Assembly: GCA_001512745.1 (NCBI GenBank)
Contig: LFSM01000109.1
Span: 1,943-40,866 of the forward strand
DNA: 38,924 nt
Direction: 5' to 3'
Source of the DNA: Clostridiales bacterium DTU032
GTDB taxonomy: Bacteria > Bacillota > Clostridia > Saccharofermentanales > DTU023
Every line of letters starts with the position of its first letter. Position 1 is the stretch's first letter. Under the pieces are notes generated by a model. It made no database searches. It was not told the DNA's origin and was given only the letters and a program-made list of their open reading frames with translations. Shown here one piece after another: positions 8,747-18,536 of this stretch. The translations under genes were made by a program, and so were the position numbers.

Positions 8747-10612
8747 CTATACTTTTTCCAGATTAGCCGGATCGAGCGGGCTGACAAGAATGGTTTGAAA
8801 ATTGTCGTAGAGCACTTGTCCGGGTTTGCCTCCACGAGCTTTCCAGACGTGACGCACTTCACAGTAATCTACGGAACTCCTGCTTCCTCCGGCACGATTA
8901 GTCCCTGCATACCAGGCAGCAAGACCGGCTGCTTCCAGAATAGTCTGTTCAGGAAGCTTCTGACCTTCAGCCATGATTACAACATGCGCCCCGGGGGCGT
9001 TTTTAATATGAAACCAGAGATCATCCTTACGAGCCTGACGCAAAGTAATACGATCATTTTGCTTGTTATTTCTGCCAACGATTATCTTAAAGCCATCGCT
9101 TGATAAAAAACGTCGTGGCAGCAACTCATGCCTGCTAGCCTTTTCTGCCTGCTTATTTACCTTCTGCAACTGTTTATATTGTCCGGACCGGCGACGCTTA
9201 CTGGCCGGTCTGCCAGGCTCCTGCTGCAGGTCTTCGCATTCAAGTTTCTTAGCTGTGGGCCTTGGCTTTTCTTCAGACAGTTCATCTTCAATTGCCAGAA
9301 GGTCATCAAAGTCGGAAGCGCAGCTGAGACTGACTTTGATGGACTCCAGATAAGCCAGCTGCGCCATATCCTCTTCCAGAAGCTTCTCTGCCTGTTCCAG
9401 GCGCCGTTTATTGCGGGCGTATTTTTTAAAATAAAGTCTGGCATTGTCTGCAGCTGAATAGCGCGGATCAAGCACTATTTCAATTTCCTTGTTTTCATCA
9501 TAATAGTTCTGGACAATGACACTCTTGCGCGCATCTTTGAGCCTGTGCAGATTGCTCAGCAACAGCTCGCCGTAAAGTTTGTGCTGTTCAGCTTCCCGGC
9601 CTCTGGCGCTGTCCTCCTCATGCAGTTCACGTTTACGCACTGTCTTTCTGGTCTTTTCTTCCAGCCTGCTGCTTAAACTGTGCTTTTTCGTCTGAAAATC
9701 CCTGACGTTTCTGATTTGAGTGTAATAATCATTTACGGCTTCTAGTGTTGATGTATAAGTCTCAAAGTAGGGGAGATGAGTCAGGCGGATACAGTGAACA
9801 TCAATTATCTGCCGCTCTGAATTGACAGAGGAATCGTCATAATAAAGGGCAGGGAAGAGCTTATTATCATTAATTTCCTGACAGATAGCAAGCAGAGCCC
9901 GGTGCAAGCGACCCTTTTCCGCTTCACTTAAAGCCGTGTAGATGTGCTCGCTATCCAGTCCGGCCCGAAAGGCAGCTTCGCGGCCAAGAGCAGGTGAAAA
10001 ACCGGCAACATTTTTATAAACGGCTTTGGCCAGGTTATCATTGGCATTTTGCTGTTGAAAGATTTCCGCTGCAGATAGTTTGAGCAGGTCATCGGGCAGC
10101 AATTTGTTTTGAGGGGGTGGCGGCACATAGGGGTGTGCCGGCAATATTTCGCGGTAGCGGTTAACAGAGTGATCAACATGCCGTAAGGCTGTATGAATAA
10201 CACCGCTTTGATTTAAGAGTATGGTGTTACCGACGCGACTCATAAATTCAATGATCAGGCGTTTTTCAGTCAGATCACCAAGATCATTCAGGCTTTCAAA
10301 ACTCAAGTCGAGGATTCGTTCAAAAGAAGGAGCATCTACTTTAATCAGTCTGGCACCCAATAAGTATTTACGCAGGGTCAGGACGAAGGCCGGCGGAGGG
10401 TTCAGGCCTTTCAGCTTCAGATTTTCTCCAAAATGAAGTTCCGGCATAGAAGGGTTCATTCCCAGAAGAAGCTGTGTTTTTCGCCCGCGATTGTAGAAAG
10501 AGAGTACAACTGTATGACGGTCACTCATGATAATACGCTCAACTTTGGCTCCTGCCAGTTCGCGGTCAAGCTCGTTACGAATATTTTTTATTACAATCCC
10601 ATCAACGGGCAT
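8747..10612 (-). CDS. rqcH: RqcH/Rqc2 homolog, NFACT (FbpA-like) family
   Basis: MPVDGIVIKNIRNELDRELAGAKVERI start, coiled-coil middle, NFACT-R domain LSSDGFKIIVGRNNKQNDRITLRQARKDDLWFHIKNAPGAHVVI. Confidence 0.93.
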   Translation of the reverse strand: MPVDGIVIKNIRNELDRELAGAKVERIIMSDRHTVVLSFYNRGRKTQLLLGMNPSMPELHFGENLKLKGLNPPPAFVLTLRKYLLGARLIKVDAPSFERILDLSFESLNDLGDLTEKRLIIEFMSRVGNTILLNQSGVIHTALRHVDHSVNRYREILPAHPYVPPPPQNKLLPDDLLKLSAAEIFQQQNANDNLAKAVYKNVAGFSPALGREAAFRAGLDSEHIYTALSEAEKGRLHRALLAICQEINDNKLFPALYYDDSSVNSERQIIDVHCIRLTHLPYFETYTSTLEAVNDYYTQIRNVRDFQTKKHSLSSRLEEKTRKTVRKRELHEEDSARGREAEQHKLYGELLLSNLHRLKDARKSVIVQNYYDENKEIEIVLDPRYSAADNARLYFKKYARNKRRLEQAEKLLEEDMAQLAYLESIKVSLSCASDFDDLLAIEDELSEEKPRPTAKKLECEDLQQEPGRPASKRRRSGQYKQLQKVNKQAEKASRHELLPRRFLSSDGFKIIVGRNNKQNDRITLRQARKDDLWFHIKNAPGAHVVIMAEGQKLPEQTILEAAGLAAWYAGTNRAGGSRSSVDYCEVRHVWKARGGKPGQVLYDNFQTILVSPLDPANLEKV

Positions 10613-10680
10613 AAAATAAAGTCCTCTCTGAAAAACTACGCATTTCAGTGTATCATGAATGAACTAAGGAGCGAGAAACA

Positions 10681-10926
10681 ATGGCGAGTAAATCCGGGAC
10701 AAAAAGATCAAAGGCCAAGAATAGCGGCAGAGAACGTTTTAAGTCATTTATGAGCAGTCCGGCGGGCATCTGGATCGCTGCAATTTTATCAGTTGCCTTG
10801 CTTCTGACCATCAATGCCCTGATAGCCGGTAACAGTCTGGATCTTTTTCTTGGTCTCACTGCATTTGTGATAATTGCAGCAACAGTAGTTGTCTGGGTAA
10901 TCCTCCTGCATCGCCGCACAAAATAA
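10681..10926 (+). CDS. Small hypothetical membrane protein (two predicted TM helices)
   Basis: 81-aa ORF with SD AAGGAGCG. Hydrophobic stretches IWIAAILSVALLLTINALIA and LFLGLTAFVIIAATVVVWVILL. Confidence 0.65.
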   Translation: MASKSGTKRSKAKNSGRERFKSFMSSPAGIWIAAILSVALLLTINALIAGNSLDLFLGLTAFVIIAATVVVWVILLHRRTK

Positions 10927-10927
10927 A

Positions 10928-10953
10928 GAAGCATACGCTGCCGCGTATGCTTC
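10928..10953 (-). terminator. Rho-independent terminator downstream of the PRPP synthetase genes
   Basis: GAAGCATACGC-TGCC-GCGTATGCTTC, perfect 11-bp stem. On the minus strand it is followed by TTTATTTTG. Confidence 0.8.
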
Positions 10954-11002
10954 CCGGTAAGTATTATTTGCGCATGAGTATATCTGATGCGTTTTTTTAT
11001 TA

Positions 11003-12226
11003 CTAACAATCTGTCATACGACGTTTTTCCAGCAGGGCACTGATCTTAGCAGTCGGATCGATAAGAGTGGAAATGGATGCGTTGTGATTCATGGCATCGA
11101 TGAGCAGGGCCACGAATTTTGCCATATTTACATCAATATACCAGGGAGCTGCCAGCAACTCGGGAGAGCGGTAGATCAAGTTAGTACAGAGTACATTGTT
11201 GATAACACCGTCACTGTGTGCTTTGTTGAATTCCTCCAGACCGTCAGTGAAAAGGCCAAAGGTGGCGATGCAGAAGATCTTGTTGGCTCCGCGCTCTTTC
11301 AGTTTTCGTGACAATTCAATCATAGATTCACCCGAGGAGATCATATCATCAATAACCAGCAGATCTTTACCCTCTACGGAATCGCCAAGGAATTCATGAG
11401 CGACAATGGGGTTGCGTCCATTTTTCATTACAGTATAGTCGCGGCGTTTATAGAAAGTTCCCAGAGGCAGGCCCAGAATGGAGGCGTAGTACATGGTTCT
11501 GTATATTGCGCCTTCATCCGGAGAAACAACCATGGTGTGTTCCGGAGTAATAGTGAAATCGGGTAACTTGTTGAACAGGGCTTTCAGCACCTGATAGGTA
11601 ATCGGCACGTTTTCAAAGCCACTGGTAGGAGCAGCGTTGGCGACCCGGTCATCATGGGCGTCAAAGGTGATGAAGTTGCTTACACCCAGATTGGTCAACT
11701 CGATCAGCATGTTGGCGCAGTCCAGTGATTCACGGGCATTACGGCGGTGCTGACGGCCCTCATAGAGATAAGGCATGATAACGTTTATGCGCCTGGCTTT
11801 TCCCGAAGCTGCCAGAATGACACGCTTGAGGTCCTGATAATGATCATCAGGGCTCATGTGGTTGTCGATGCCACGTAGATTATAGGTAGCAGTATAATTT
11901 GTTACATCACAGAGTAAATAGAGATCGTGACCTCTGATGGTGTTTTCTATAACAGCCTTGCCTTCACCCGAAGAAAAACGAAAAGTGTTGACCGGAATGT
12001 GATAATCGTCTCTCAGAAAACCGATACTTTCTTCTGCTTCAGGAGCTGTCTCTAAATATTCAGCGCGACGTTTAACCAGATAACTATTAACCAGATTGGA
12101 AAAATCGCGCGCGCCTTTCAGACCGATGATTCCGATCGGACCAAGAGCCGGCATCGGGTTATTACCATACTGGTCGTATTTGTAGTAATTCTTGTCATTG
12201 CGAGGCCCAAGTTTGTTTAGATTCAT
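11003..12226 (-). CDS. prs: Ribose-phosphate pyrophosphokinase (PRPP synthetase), long clostridial form
   Basis: FSSGEGKAVIENTIRGHDLY, MPYLYEGRQHRR, ITFDAHDDRVANA, VVSPDEGAIYRTMYYA, YKRRDY, GDSVEGKDLLVIDDMISSGES. Catalytic and PRPP-binding motifs retained. ATG at 12226 has better SD spacing than the ORF start at 12235. Confidence 0.9.
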   Translation of the reverse strand: MNLNKLGPRNDKNYYKYDQYGNNPMPALGPIGIIGLKGARDFSNLVNSYLVKRRAEYLETAPEAEESIGFLRDDYHIPVNTFRFSSGEGKAVIENTIRGHDLYLLCDVTNYTATYNLRGIDNHMSPDDHYQDLKRVILAASGKARRINVIMPYLYEGRQHRRNARESLDCANMLIELTNLGVSNFITFDAHDDRVANAAPTSGFENVPITYQVLKALFNKLPDFTITPEHTMVVSPDEGAIYRTMYYASILGLPLGTFYKRRDYTVMKNGRNPIVAHEFLGDSVEGKDLLVIDDMISSGESMIELSRKLKERGANKIFCIATFGLFTDGLEEFNKAHSDGVINNVLCTNLIYRSPELLAAPWYIDVNMAKFVALLIDAMNHNASISTLIDPTAKISALLEKRRMTDC

Positions 12227-12264
12227 TTTATACACCCTTCTCTATGTAAAACTTTTACTGTTTT

Positions 12265-13527
12265 TTATATGTCGTAAAAAGATAATTGTCGCTTATCTAC
12301 TGCAGTCTCAGATCGTTGACACATTTCTTTGTGTTTTCTGATCAGGGATTTGATTTTATCTGCCGGCGCCATGAGCTGCGACAAGGAGGCATCGTGATTA
12401 AGCGCATTGATCAGTAGAGCTGTATCATCAGCCATCGGTACAGGAGTGTACCAGGGGGCTGACACTATGGTGGGGGGAAGATAAGACAAGTCAGTTGAAA
12501 AAACTCGTTCAACGATACCACTTGCCCAGGCCTGATGCATGCGGGAGCTTCCATCAGTGAATTGGGCAAAAGAGGTAAAGCAATAGACACGCTTTGCACC
12601 CTGGGCCTTGAGGTATGACGCACATTCAATCAGCCCGTCTCCATTATCCAGCAGATCACCGATCATCAGGATATCCTTGCCTTCTACTGAATCTCCCAGG
12701 TAAGCCAGAGTCTGATGCTCATGTCTTACTCCATCAATGATGTCAAAACTACGTCTTGTGTGGAAAATTCCCAGTTGCAGCTGCATGGTTGATGCGTAAA
12801 AAATGGAACGGTTGATGTTAACTTCATTTGGTGCTACGATCATCATTTTTGACGGGTCCACAACCAGGTCCGAACATGCTTGCAAGATAGTACGTATACA
12901 CTGAAAGGATGTAGGGAAAGATTCAAAATTGTCGTAGGGGACTGCGTTGGCAACACGGCTGTCCGGGGCATCGAAGGTGATAAAATTATCTATCCCTAAG
13001 CTGAATAGCTGCTGCAGCATTCCGCCACAGTCCAGTGACTCCCGCCGACCACGCCGGAAACGCCTGCCTTGGTAAAGATAAGGCATGATGACATTTACCC
13101 TTAAGGCGGAATCCCTGGTTGCTACAATTAGCCTGGTCAAATCATTATAGTGTTCATCCGGACTCATGGTTACCGGACTGCTGTAACGCTCATAAGTTTT
13201 GCCGTGATAAAGAACATCTGTCAGAATATAAAGATCATGGCCCCGCACTGTATCGCAAACAACAGCCTTGCCTTCTCCGGACTTAAAGCGCGAGAGATCC
13301 ACATCAACCCGGTAATCATCGCGCAAATAGCCCGTAAAATCAGTGATTTCCGGAGCTAGCTCTGCGTAAGCTTCGCGCCGGAGCCGCAGCTGACGATTAA
13401 TTCGCTCAGCCAGATGATCTTCTATCTGGGCGCTTATAATAGCAATAGGTCCAAGCGGGTCAAGCATCGTATCATCTTTTAAGATGTTTCTGGATGAGTC
13501 GCCTGCCGGAAACTTTAGTTCATTCAT
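12265..13527 (-). CDS. PRPP synthetase paralog, probably catalytically inactive
   Basis: Full-length homolog of the adjacent gene (FKSGEGKAVVCDTVRGHDLY, MPYLYQGRRFRR, GDSVEGKDILMIGD), but the key motif residues are substituted (see findings). Confidence 0.85.
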   Translation of the reverse strand: MNELKFPAGDSSRNILKDDTMLDPLGPIAIISAQIEDHLAERINRQLRLRREAYAELAPEITDFTGYLRDDYRVDVDLSRFKSGEGKAVVCDTVRGHDLYILTDVLYHGKTYERYSSPVTMSPDEHYNDLTRLIVATRDSALRVNVIMPYLYQGRRFRRGRRESLDCGGMLQQLFSLGIDNFITFDAPDSRVANAVPYDNFESFPTSFQCIRTILQACSDLVVDPSKMMIVAPNEVNINRSIFYASTMQLQLGIFHTRRSFDIIDGVRHEHQTLAYLGDSVEGKDILMIGDLLDNGDGLIECASYLKAQGAKRVYCFTSFAQFTDGSSRMHQAWASGIVERVFSTDLSYLPPTIVSAPWYTPVPMADDTALLINALNHDASLSQLMAPADKIKSLIRKHKEMCQRSETAVDKRQLSFYDI

Positions 13528-13590
13528 ATAAGTCCCTCCGTATGTGTATGATTATAGCAGAGTAATATTGATGAAAAAAGGAGCAAAAGC

Positions 13591-14211
13591 ATGTCAGTAC
13601 AATTCAATAAGGTTGAATTAACGGCTGTAGCCGCGCAAACAGAGCAGTTCCCACAGCGTTCACTGCCTGAAGTCATTATGGTAGGTCGTTCAAATGTGGG
13701 AAAATCTACCCTCTTGAATGCCCTCTGTCGCAATAAAAATCTGGCCCGGACCAGCCAGACTCCAGGTAAGACTCAGCTGGTGTTCTTTTTTACAGTTGAT
13801 GACAGCTTTTATCTGGTTGATTTGCCCGGATATGGTTTCGCGCAGGCTTCCCGTAAGCAAGAAGAGAATTTTTCTCGTGTAACAGACCAATACTTCAGCC
13901 AGGAGAGGCAACGCGCCGCAGTTTTGCTCTTGCTGGATATCAGGCGAGGCTTTGGTGATCTGGATCTGCAAATGGTTGATTTTCTTGATTATTATCATAT
14001 TCCCTGGCAGATTGTGCTGACTAAAGCGGATAAATTATCCAGATCCAGACAAAACGACGCCCGCTTCAAAATTATAGCTGAACTTAAAAAAAGAAGGGAA
14101 GCACTGGGCCAGGAGAGTTTTCACTTTGATCGCCCGATCATGGTTTCAGCCAATCAGGCCAACGATCCCGGAACTGATGAGTTGCGACGATTTATCGCAT
14201 CAATTGTGTGA
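13591..14211 (+). CDS. ysxC: Ribosome biogenesis GTP-binding protein YsxC/EngB
   Basis: VGRSNVGKSTLLNAL (G1), TPGKTQLVFFF, LVDLPGYGFAQAS (G3), VLTKADKLS (G4). Confidence 0.95.
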   Translation: MSVQFNKVELTAVAAQTEQFPQRSLPEVIMVGRSNVGKSTLLNALCRNKNLARTSQTPGKTQLVFFFTVDDSFYLVDLPGYGFAQASRKQEENFSRVTDQYFSQERQRAAVLLLLDIRRGFGDLDLQMVDFLDYYHIPWQIVLTKADKLSRSRQNDARFKIIAELKKRREALGQESFHFDRPIMVSANQANDPGTDELRRFIASIV

Positions 14212-14296
14212 TAAAAAGTTAAATTTGACCAGCTATGTCTGCAAACTGCAGGCTAATCTGTAAAGCCAGCTGAAGTTATTTTCTTATGCTTTTTGC

Positions 14297-16570
14297 ATGA
14301 TGAAAATAAGAGAAAATATCACAGAGCGTCTGGCCCTCTGTCTGTTTATTGTGATTGCAGCTCTAAGTCTCTTGGGCTCGGAGCTTTCTTTAAAGGCTGC
14401 AAGTATATTTACTGAGTCGGAATCGCTTAAAGTCAGCGGGCGTGTTATAGAAGTTGCCCTGCCGGCTTCAGGCAGCGATGGCTACCGACGTATAAAACTG
14501 CGAATGAACCGGCACACAGTTATAAGTATGGGACTGAACTTGAATCGCCTGCCGGCAGGCTGCTCAGCGGAAGATATTAAGCGGGGTGCAATTATGACTG
14601 TTAGCGGCATCTACAGCAGGGGAAAGGCCGCACAGAATCCCGGAGCTTTTAGTGAAAAAAACTGGTTCCGGTCGGAGGGTATCAGCGCTAAGCTGACAAG
14701 TACGAAACTTCTTGCCCTGGAGCCGGCAGCCCGCTATTATCGTCCTTTGCATAAGCTGGATGGTTTCCGCCTCCGGTCGCTGGAATTGCTTGAGAAAAGT
14801 TTTGCTCCAAAATCTACCGAGACCGGTCCTTCCGCCATCAGTGACTTCCAGATCAGTCAGGCAGGAATTATGCAGGCCTTGCTGATGGGGCATACCGGAG
14901 GCATGACAGCCTATACGAGTAAGGCGCTGAGCGAAGCCGGAGCCTATCATCTCGTTTGCGTCTCGGGTATGCATCTGATGTTTTTTCTGCTGCCCTTTAG
15001 AAAACTTTCAGCCTGGGCTTCTTTGAACTTCAGGCTGAAGCGCCGCCTGCTTTCTGCTGTGGCTTTGATTCCTGCCTTATTGAGCGGTTTCGGCCATGGA
15101 ATCAACCGGGCTACTTTGCTCTTTTTGCTGGCGTCGTTAGACAGCAGACTACAACGCCGTACGGACAAAATAAACTCGCTTGCTCTTGCAGCTTCTTTCT
15201 TGCTGTTGTTACAGCCCTTTGCAGTTCGTCAGAACGGTTTCTGGATGAGCTTCATTGCAGCCGGCAGTCTCAAATATTTGTCTCCCCAAGGCGAAAGCAG
15301 GCTGGTCAACAAACTGATAAGCTCTCTGGGAGTATTTCTTATTCTCCTGCCTTTGACTGCTAGACAACAACAAGGAGCAAATCTTCTGGCACCTTTTGTT
15401 AACATTATTCTTATTCCCATGGCCACTTACCTGACCCTTGCCGGATTTCTTATTCTTTTTCTTAGTTTTGTCTTCCCGTTTTTTAGTACACAAATTAATG
15501 TATTGGCTTCTTTGCTTACTGATACAGTGCTCAGGCTCTGGCTGAAACTGATACAGATGGTAGCAAATTGCCGCAGTACTTTTCTCTGTTACTCCCAGCT
15601 TGTAATGGCAGCACTATTGATCCTCATTGCTATAGCAATCTATCTTCTCTATCGTTCGGCTTATTACAAACTGGCGCTTTCAGCTATGCTGATTTTTCTT
15701 GCCCTGGCCCTGTTCCCCTTGCCAAGTTATCAGAATGATGATCACTTAGACATAATTTTTCTGGACGTTGGGCAGGGAGATGCAACTTTAATACTGTTTC
15801 CACAGGGTCAGACGATTCTGATTGACGGTGGAGACGCCGGCATGGGTTACCAGCGTATTTTGCCGGCTCTTAGGTCACAGGGCCGTGATCATGTGGATCT
15901 GGCCCTGATTACACATGGACATTCGGACCATGCAGTTGGTGTGATTGAACTGATGAGTCTCGGACGGGTTAAATCTCTATTGCTGCCACAACTGCCTGAA
16001 AAAGAGGAAGCTGAGTCTGGCCAAGTTCCGGCCTTGGAAGACAATCCCTTTGATCAGAATGAGTTTGACTGGATGTCTTATATACTGGAATTTGCTGCTA
16101 AAGAGAAAATTGCAGTGCGTCATAGCTTGGCCGGTGAGCAGTTATCACTTGATACAGCACTAATCAGTTTTATTGCACCTAACACAGAAGACCTGCGTCG
16201 CACAGATGATGCCAACAATAGTTCTCTGGTGTTTTATCTTGATTATCACCGGCATAGCATTCTTTTTACGGCTGATATGACAAAAGAAACCGAAGAACGC
16301 CTTGTGCGGTCAGAAGAGCTGCGGCCCGTTGATTATCTGCATGTTGCCCATCATGGTTCAAGGATGACCAGCCAGACAAAGTTTCTAGAGCAAATCAAAG
16401 CAAGATGGGCGATAATTTCTGCAGGTGAAAACAACCTGCATAATCATCCGCATCCGGACACTTTAGACAGGCTGCGTGAACAAGATATCAGTATTGTCAG
16501 ACTGGACCAAAGTGCAGCTTTCTTCTTGCGGCTTTCAAAGGCAGATAGTAGGATAGTCCTATGGCAGTAA
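14297..16570 (+). CDS. comEC: ComEC/Rec2 family DNA uptake channel with C-terminal metallo-beta-lactamase domain
   Basis: DUF4131-like N-terminus, competence TM core (LLMGHTGGM...HLVCVSGMHLMF), MBL domain DIIFLDVGQGDATLILFPQGQTILIDGG...THGHSDHAVG. Confidence 0.93.
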   Translation: MMKIRENITERLALCLFIVIAALSLLGSELSLKAASIFTESESLKVSGRVIEVALPASGSDGYRRIKLRMNRHTVISMGLNLNRLPAGCSAEDIKRGAIMTVSGIYSRGKAAQNPGAFSEKNWFRSEGISAKLTSTKLLALEPAARYYRPLHKLDGFRLRSLELLEKSFAPKSTETGPSAISDFQISQAGIMQALLMGHTGGMTAYTSKALSEAGAYHLVCVSGMHLMFFLLPFRKLSAWASLNFRLKRRLLSAVALIPALLSGFGHGINRATLLFLLASLDSRLQRRTDKINSLALAASFLLLLQPFAVRQNGFWMSFIAAGSLKYLSPQGESRLVNKLISSLGVFLILLPLTARQQQGANLLAPFVNIILIPMATYLTLAGFLILFLSFVFPFFSTQINVLASLLTDTVLRLWLKLIQMVANCRSTFLCYSQLVMAALLILIAIAIYLLYRSAYYKLALSAMLIFLALALFPLPSYQNDDHLDIIFLDVGQGDATLILFPQGQTILIDGGDAGMGYQRILPALRSQGRDHVDLALITHGHSDHAVGVIELMSLGRVKSLLLPQLPEKEEAESGQVPALEDNPFDQNEFDWMSYILEFAAKEKIAVRHSLAGEQLSLDTALISFIAPNTEDLRRTDDANNSSLVFYLDYHRHSILFTADMTKETEERLVRSEELRPVDYLHVAHHGSRMTSQTKFLEQIKARWAIISAGENNLHNHPHPDTLDRLREQDISIVRLDQSAAFFLRLSKADSRIVLWQ

Positions 16571-17628
16571 AGAAAAAAATGACATATGCAGGGCTGACCA
16601 AGGAGCTGGAAACTTTACCTTTGCGCAAACTGTATGTACTTCTGGGACATGAAGACTACCTGATTTCATTTTTGCGAGGAAAAATTTATGGCCAGGCTTT
16701 GACAGCTGGCTGTGAAATGATGGATGCCGTAGTTTATGATCTGGACAAGAAAATGTCCAATCTCAATTGGGAAAATTTACAGGCAGACCTTGCCACTCCT
16801 TCCTTTATGTCACCCTATAAACTGGTACATATCAAGCAATCCGGATTGTTTAACCGCGCTTTAACCAGCGACACACTGGCGGAGTGGAGGGGAATCCTCG
16901 AAAGTGTAGGGGAGGGGACAGTACTTCTTTTTGAAGAGCGGCAGGAAGCAGATGAAAGGGCTGTTCGTCTCGATCATAAACTCCTGCACCTGATTGAAGA
17001 ACTGGATGGAGCAGTGGTTCGCCTTGACCTTCAATCGGAGCAGGAATTACTGAACTGGATTGGTGCTCAATTTAAGTTTAATAAGCTCAATATCACGCAT
17101 GAGGCAGCTTTGTCATTGATATCACGTTATGAATCCTCCATGTCCATGATTCAACAAGCTCTCAATATTATATTTCTTTATGCTCAGAATAAGGAACAGG
17201 AATCGATTGATCTGGACACTGTTGATTTTCTCTGCCGGCAGGATCTCAGCGGAACAATTTTCGACCTGACTGATGCTCTTGCTGCAGGCAATACTGATCG
17301 CGCTTTGGATTATCTGGACCGCTTATTAGATCGCAGAGAAGCTCCCTTAGCTATTCTGGCAATGATCTCAAACTTGTTTCGACGCTTGCTGATGGCCAAG
17401 GAATTAAATAATCCCGGGGCAGTCATAGATAGTGGTATAACCAAGAGCAGTTTTTACGCAAACAAGCTCTTGCGGCAAGCTCGTTCCTTTTCTCTGGAAC
17501 AACTGGAAGAAATAGTTGAAGCCTGCTTTCAGAGTGATCTGCTGATTAAGACAGGTGAAATGAAGGAATACGACGCTTTGGTCGTTCTTTTTATTCAAAT
17601 GAGTAATACTGTGGGTAAGTACAGATAA
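16561..17628 (+). CDS. holA: DNA polymerase III subunit delta
   Basis: LYVLLGHEDYLISFLRGKI, FMSPYKLVHIKQSGLF, DLTDALAAGNTDRALDYLDRLLDRREAPLAILAMISNLFRRLL. Overlaps the comEC stop, a common Firmicutes arrangement. Confidence 0.93.
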   Translation: MAVKKKMTYAGLTKELETLPLRKLYVLLGHEDYLISFLRGKIYGQALTAGCEMMDAVVYDLDKKMSNLNWENLQADLATPSFMSPYKLVHIKQSGLFNRALTSDTLAEWRGILESVGEGTVLLFEERQEADERAVRLDHKLLHLIEELDGAVVRLDLQSEQELLNWIGAQFKFNKLNITHEAALSLISRYESSMSMIQQALNIIFLYAQNKEQESIDLDTVDFLCRQDLSGTIFDLTDALAAGNTDRALDYLDRLLDRREAPLAILAMISNLFRRLLMAKELNNPGAVIDSGITKSSFYANKLLRQARSFSLEQLEEIVEACFQSDLLIKTGEMKEYDALVVLFIQMSNTVGKYR

Positions 17629-17727
17629 AAAGGTTGATACAAATCTAAACTCATCTTTCATCAATTAAATTATAAGTTTAAACAAGCATGTCTAAGGCAT
17701 GCATTTTTGATGAAAGGACTGATGTAT

Positions 17728-18420
17728 ATGAGTAAAAGTGTATTAACGATGAAAGAAATTCCACTAACGGAAAGACCGTATGAGAAGGCCGAAAAACTTG
17801 GTATTTTAGCTTTGAGTGACGCTGAGCTGCTGGCGATTATTTTGCAATCTGGGCAAAAGGGCGTTACGGTTGTGGAATTGTCACACAAGGTATTGCTGGA
17901 AGCAGGCAGTATAGACGGACTATTTGATATGAGCCTGGAGGAGTTGCGATCAATATCCGGAATAGGCAGGGTAAAAGCTCTTAATATTAAAGCAGCTTTG
18001 GAGCTGGGACAGCGGGCAACAGCCAAGCGAGCCGGCCGTAAACGGCATAAAGTACATGGTCCCAATGATCTTTTCGCATATATTGAATCTCAACTGCGTT
18101 TTCAGCCCAGAGAGCAATTTTTCATTATTATGCTGGATACAAGAAATCGAATCATCAGGCATGTATTGATTTCCAGTGGTGGACTGTCATCTTCAGTAAT
18201 CCAGCCGCGCGATATATTTCGGGAGGCAGTGAAGGCCAATGCTGCGGCTATCGTTCTGGTACATAACCATCCGAGCGGAGATGCGATGCCCAGTGAAGCT
18301 GACCGTACATCCACCCAGCGCCTGAGTGAGATGGGACAAATGATGGGGGTACAGGTACTGGATCATATTGTTGTAGGATCTGAAGGCAGTATGAGTTTGC
18401 GCGCCCTTGGACTGATGTAA
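17728..18420 (+). CDS. radC: RadC family protein (JAB/MPN domain)
   Basis: KEIPLTERPYEKAEKLGILALSDAELLAIILQSG, RSISGIGRVKALNIKAALELG, LVHNHPSGDAMPSEAD. ORF opens at 17707; ATG 17722 or 17728 likely the true start. Confidence 0.92.
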   Translation: MSKSVLTMKEIPLTERPYEKAEKLGILALSDAELLAIILQSGQKGVTVVELSHKVLLEAGSIDGLFDMSLEELRSISGIGRVKALNIKAALELGQRATAKRAGRKRHKVHGPNDLFAYIESQLRFQPREQFFIIMLDTRNRIIRHVLISSGGLSSSVIQPRDIFREAVKANAAAIVLVHNHPSGDAMPSEADRTSTQRLSEMGQMMGVQVLDHIVVGSEGSMSLRALGLM

Positions 18421-18536
18421 GTTTGCTTTTGGGCAAGCTTGAAGGTAAGGCAGCTTACATCACTTTGACCTCTGATGTGCTAAACTAATTTGTGTATTTT
18501 CAGATAATAATTACTTAGATTAAGGACGTCGGGACA

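Noticed and set aside
9063-9457. Overlapping plus-strand ORFs (96 and 109 aa) opposite rqcH
   Set aside because: Antisense to the NFACT coding region. Low-complexity Ser/Leu-rich composition is typical of shadow ORFs.
12265-13527. Considered calling the second PRPP synthetase paralog a pseudogene
   Set aside because: The frame is complete, with a good RBS (GGAGGGACTTAT-ATG), full length and no internal stops. Catalytic substitutions alone do not make it a pseudogene.
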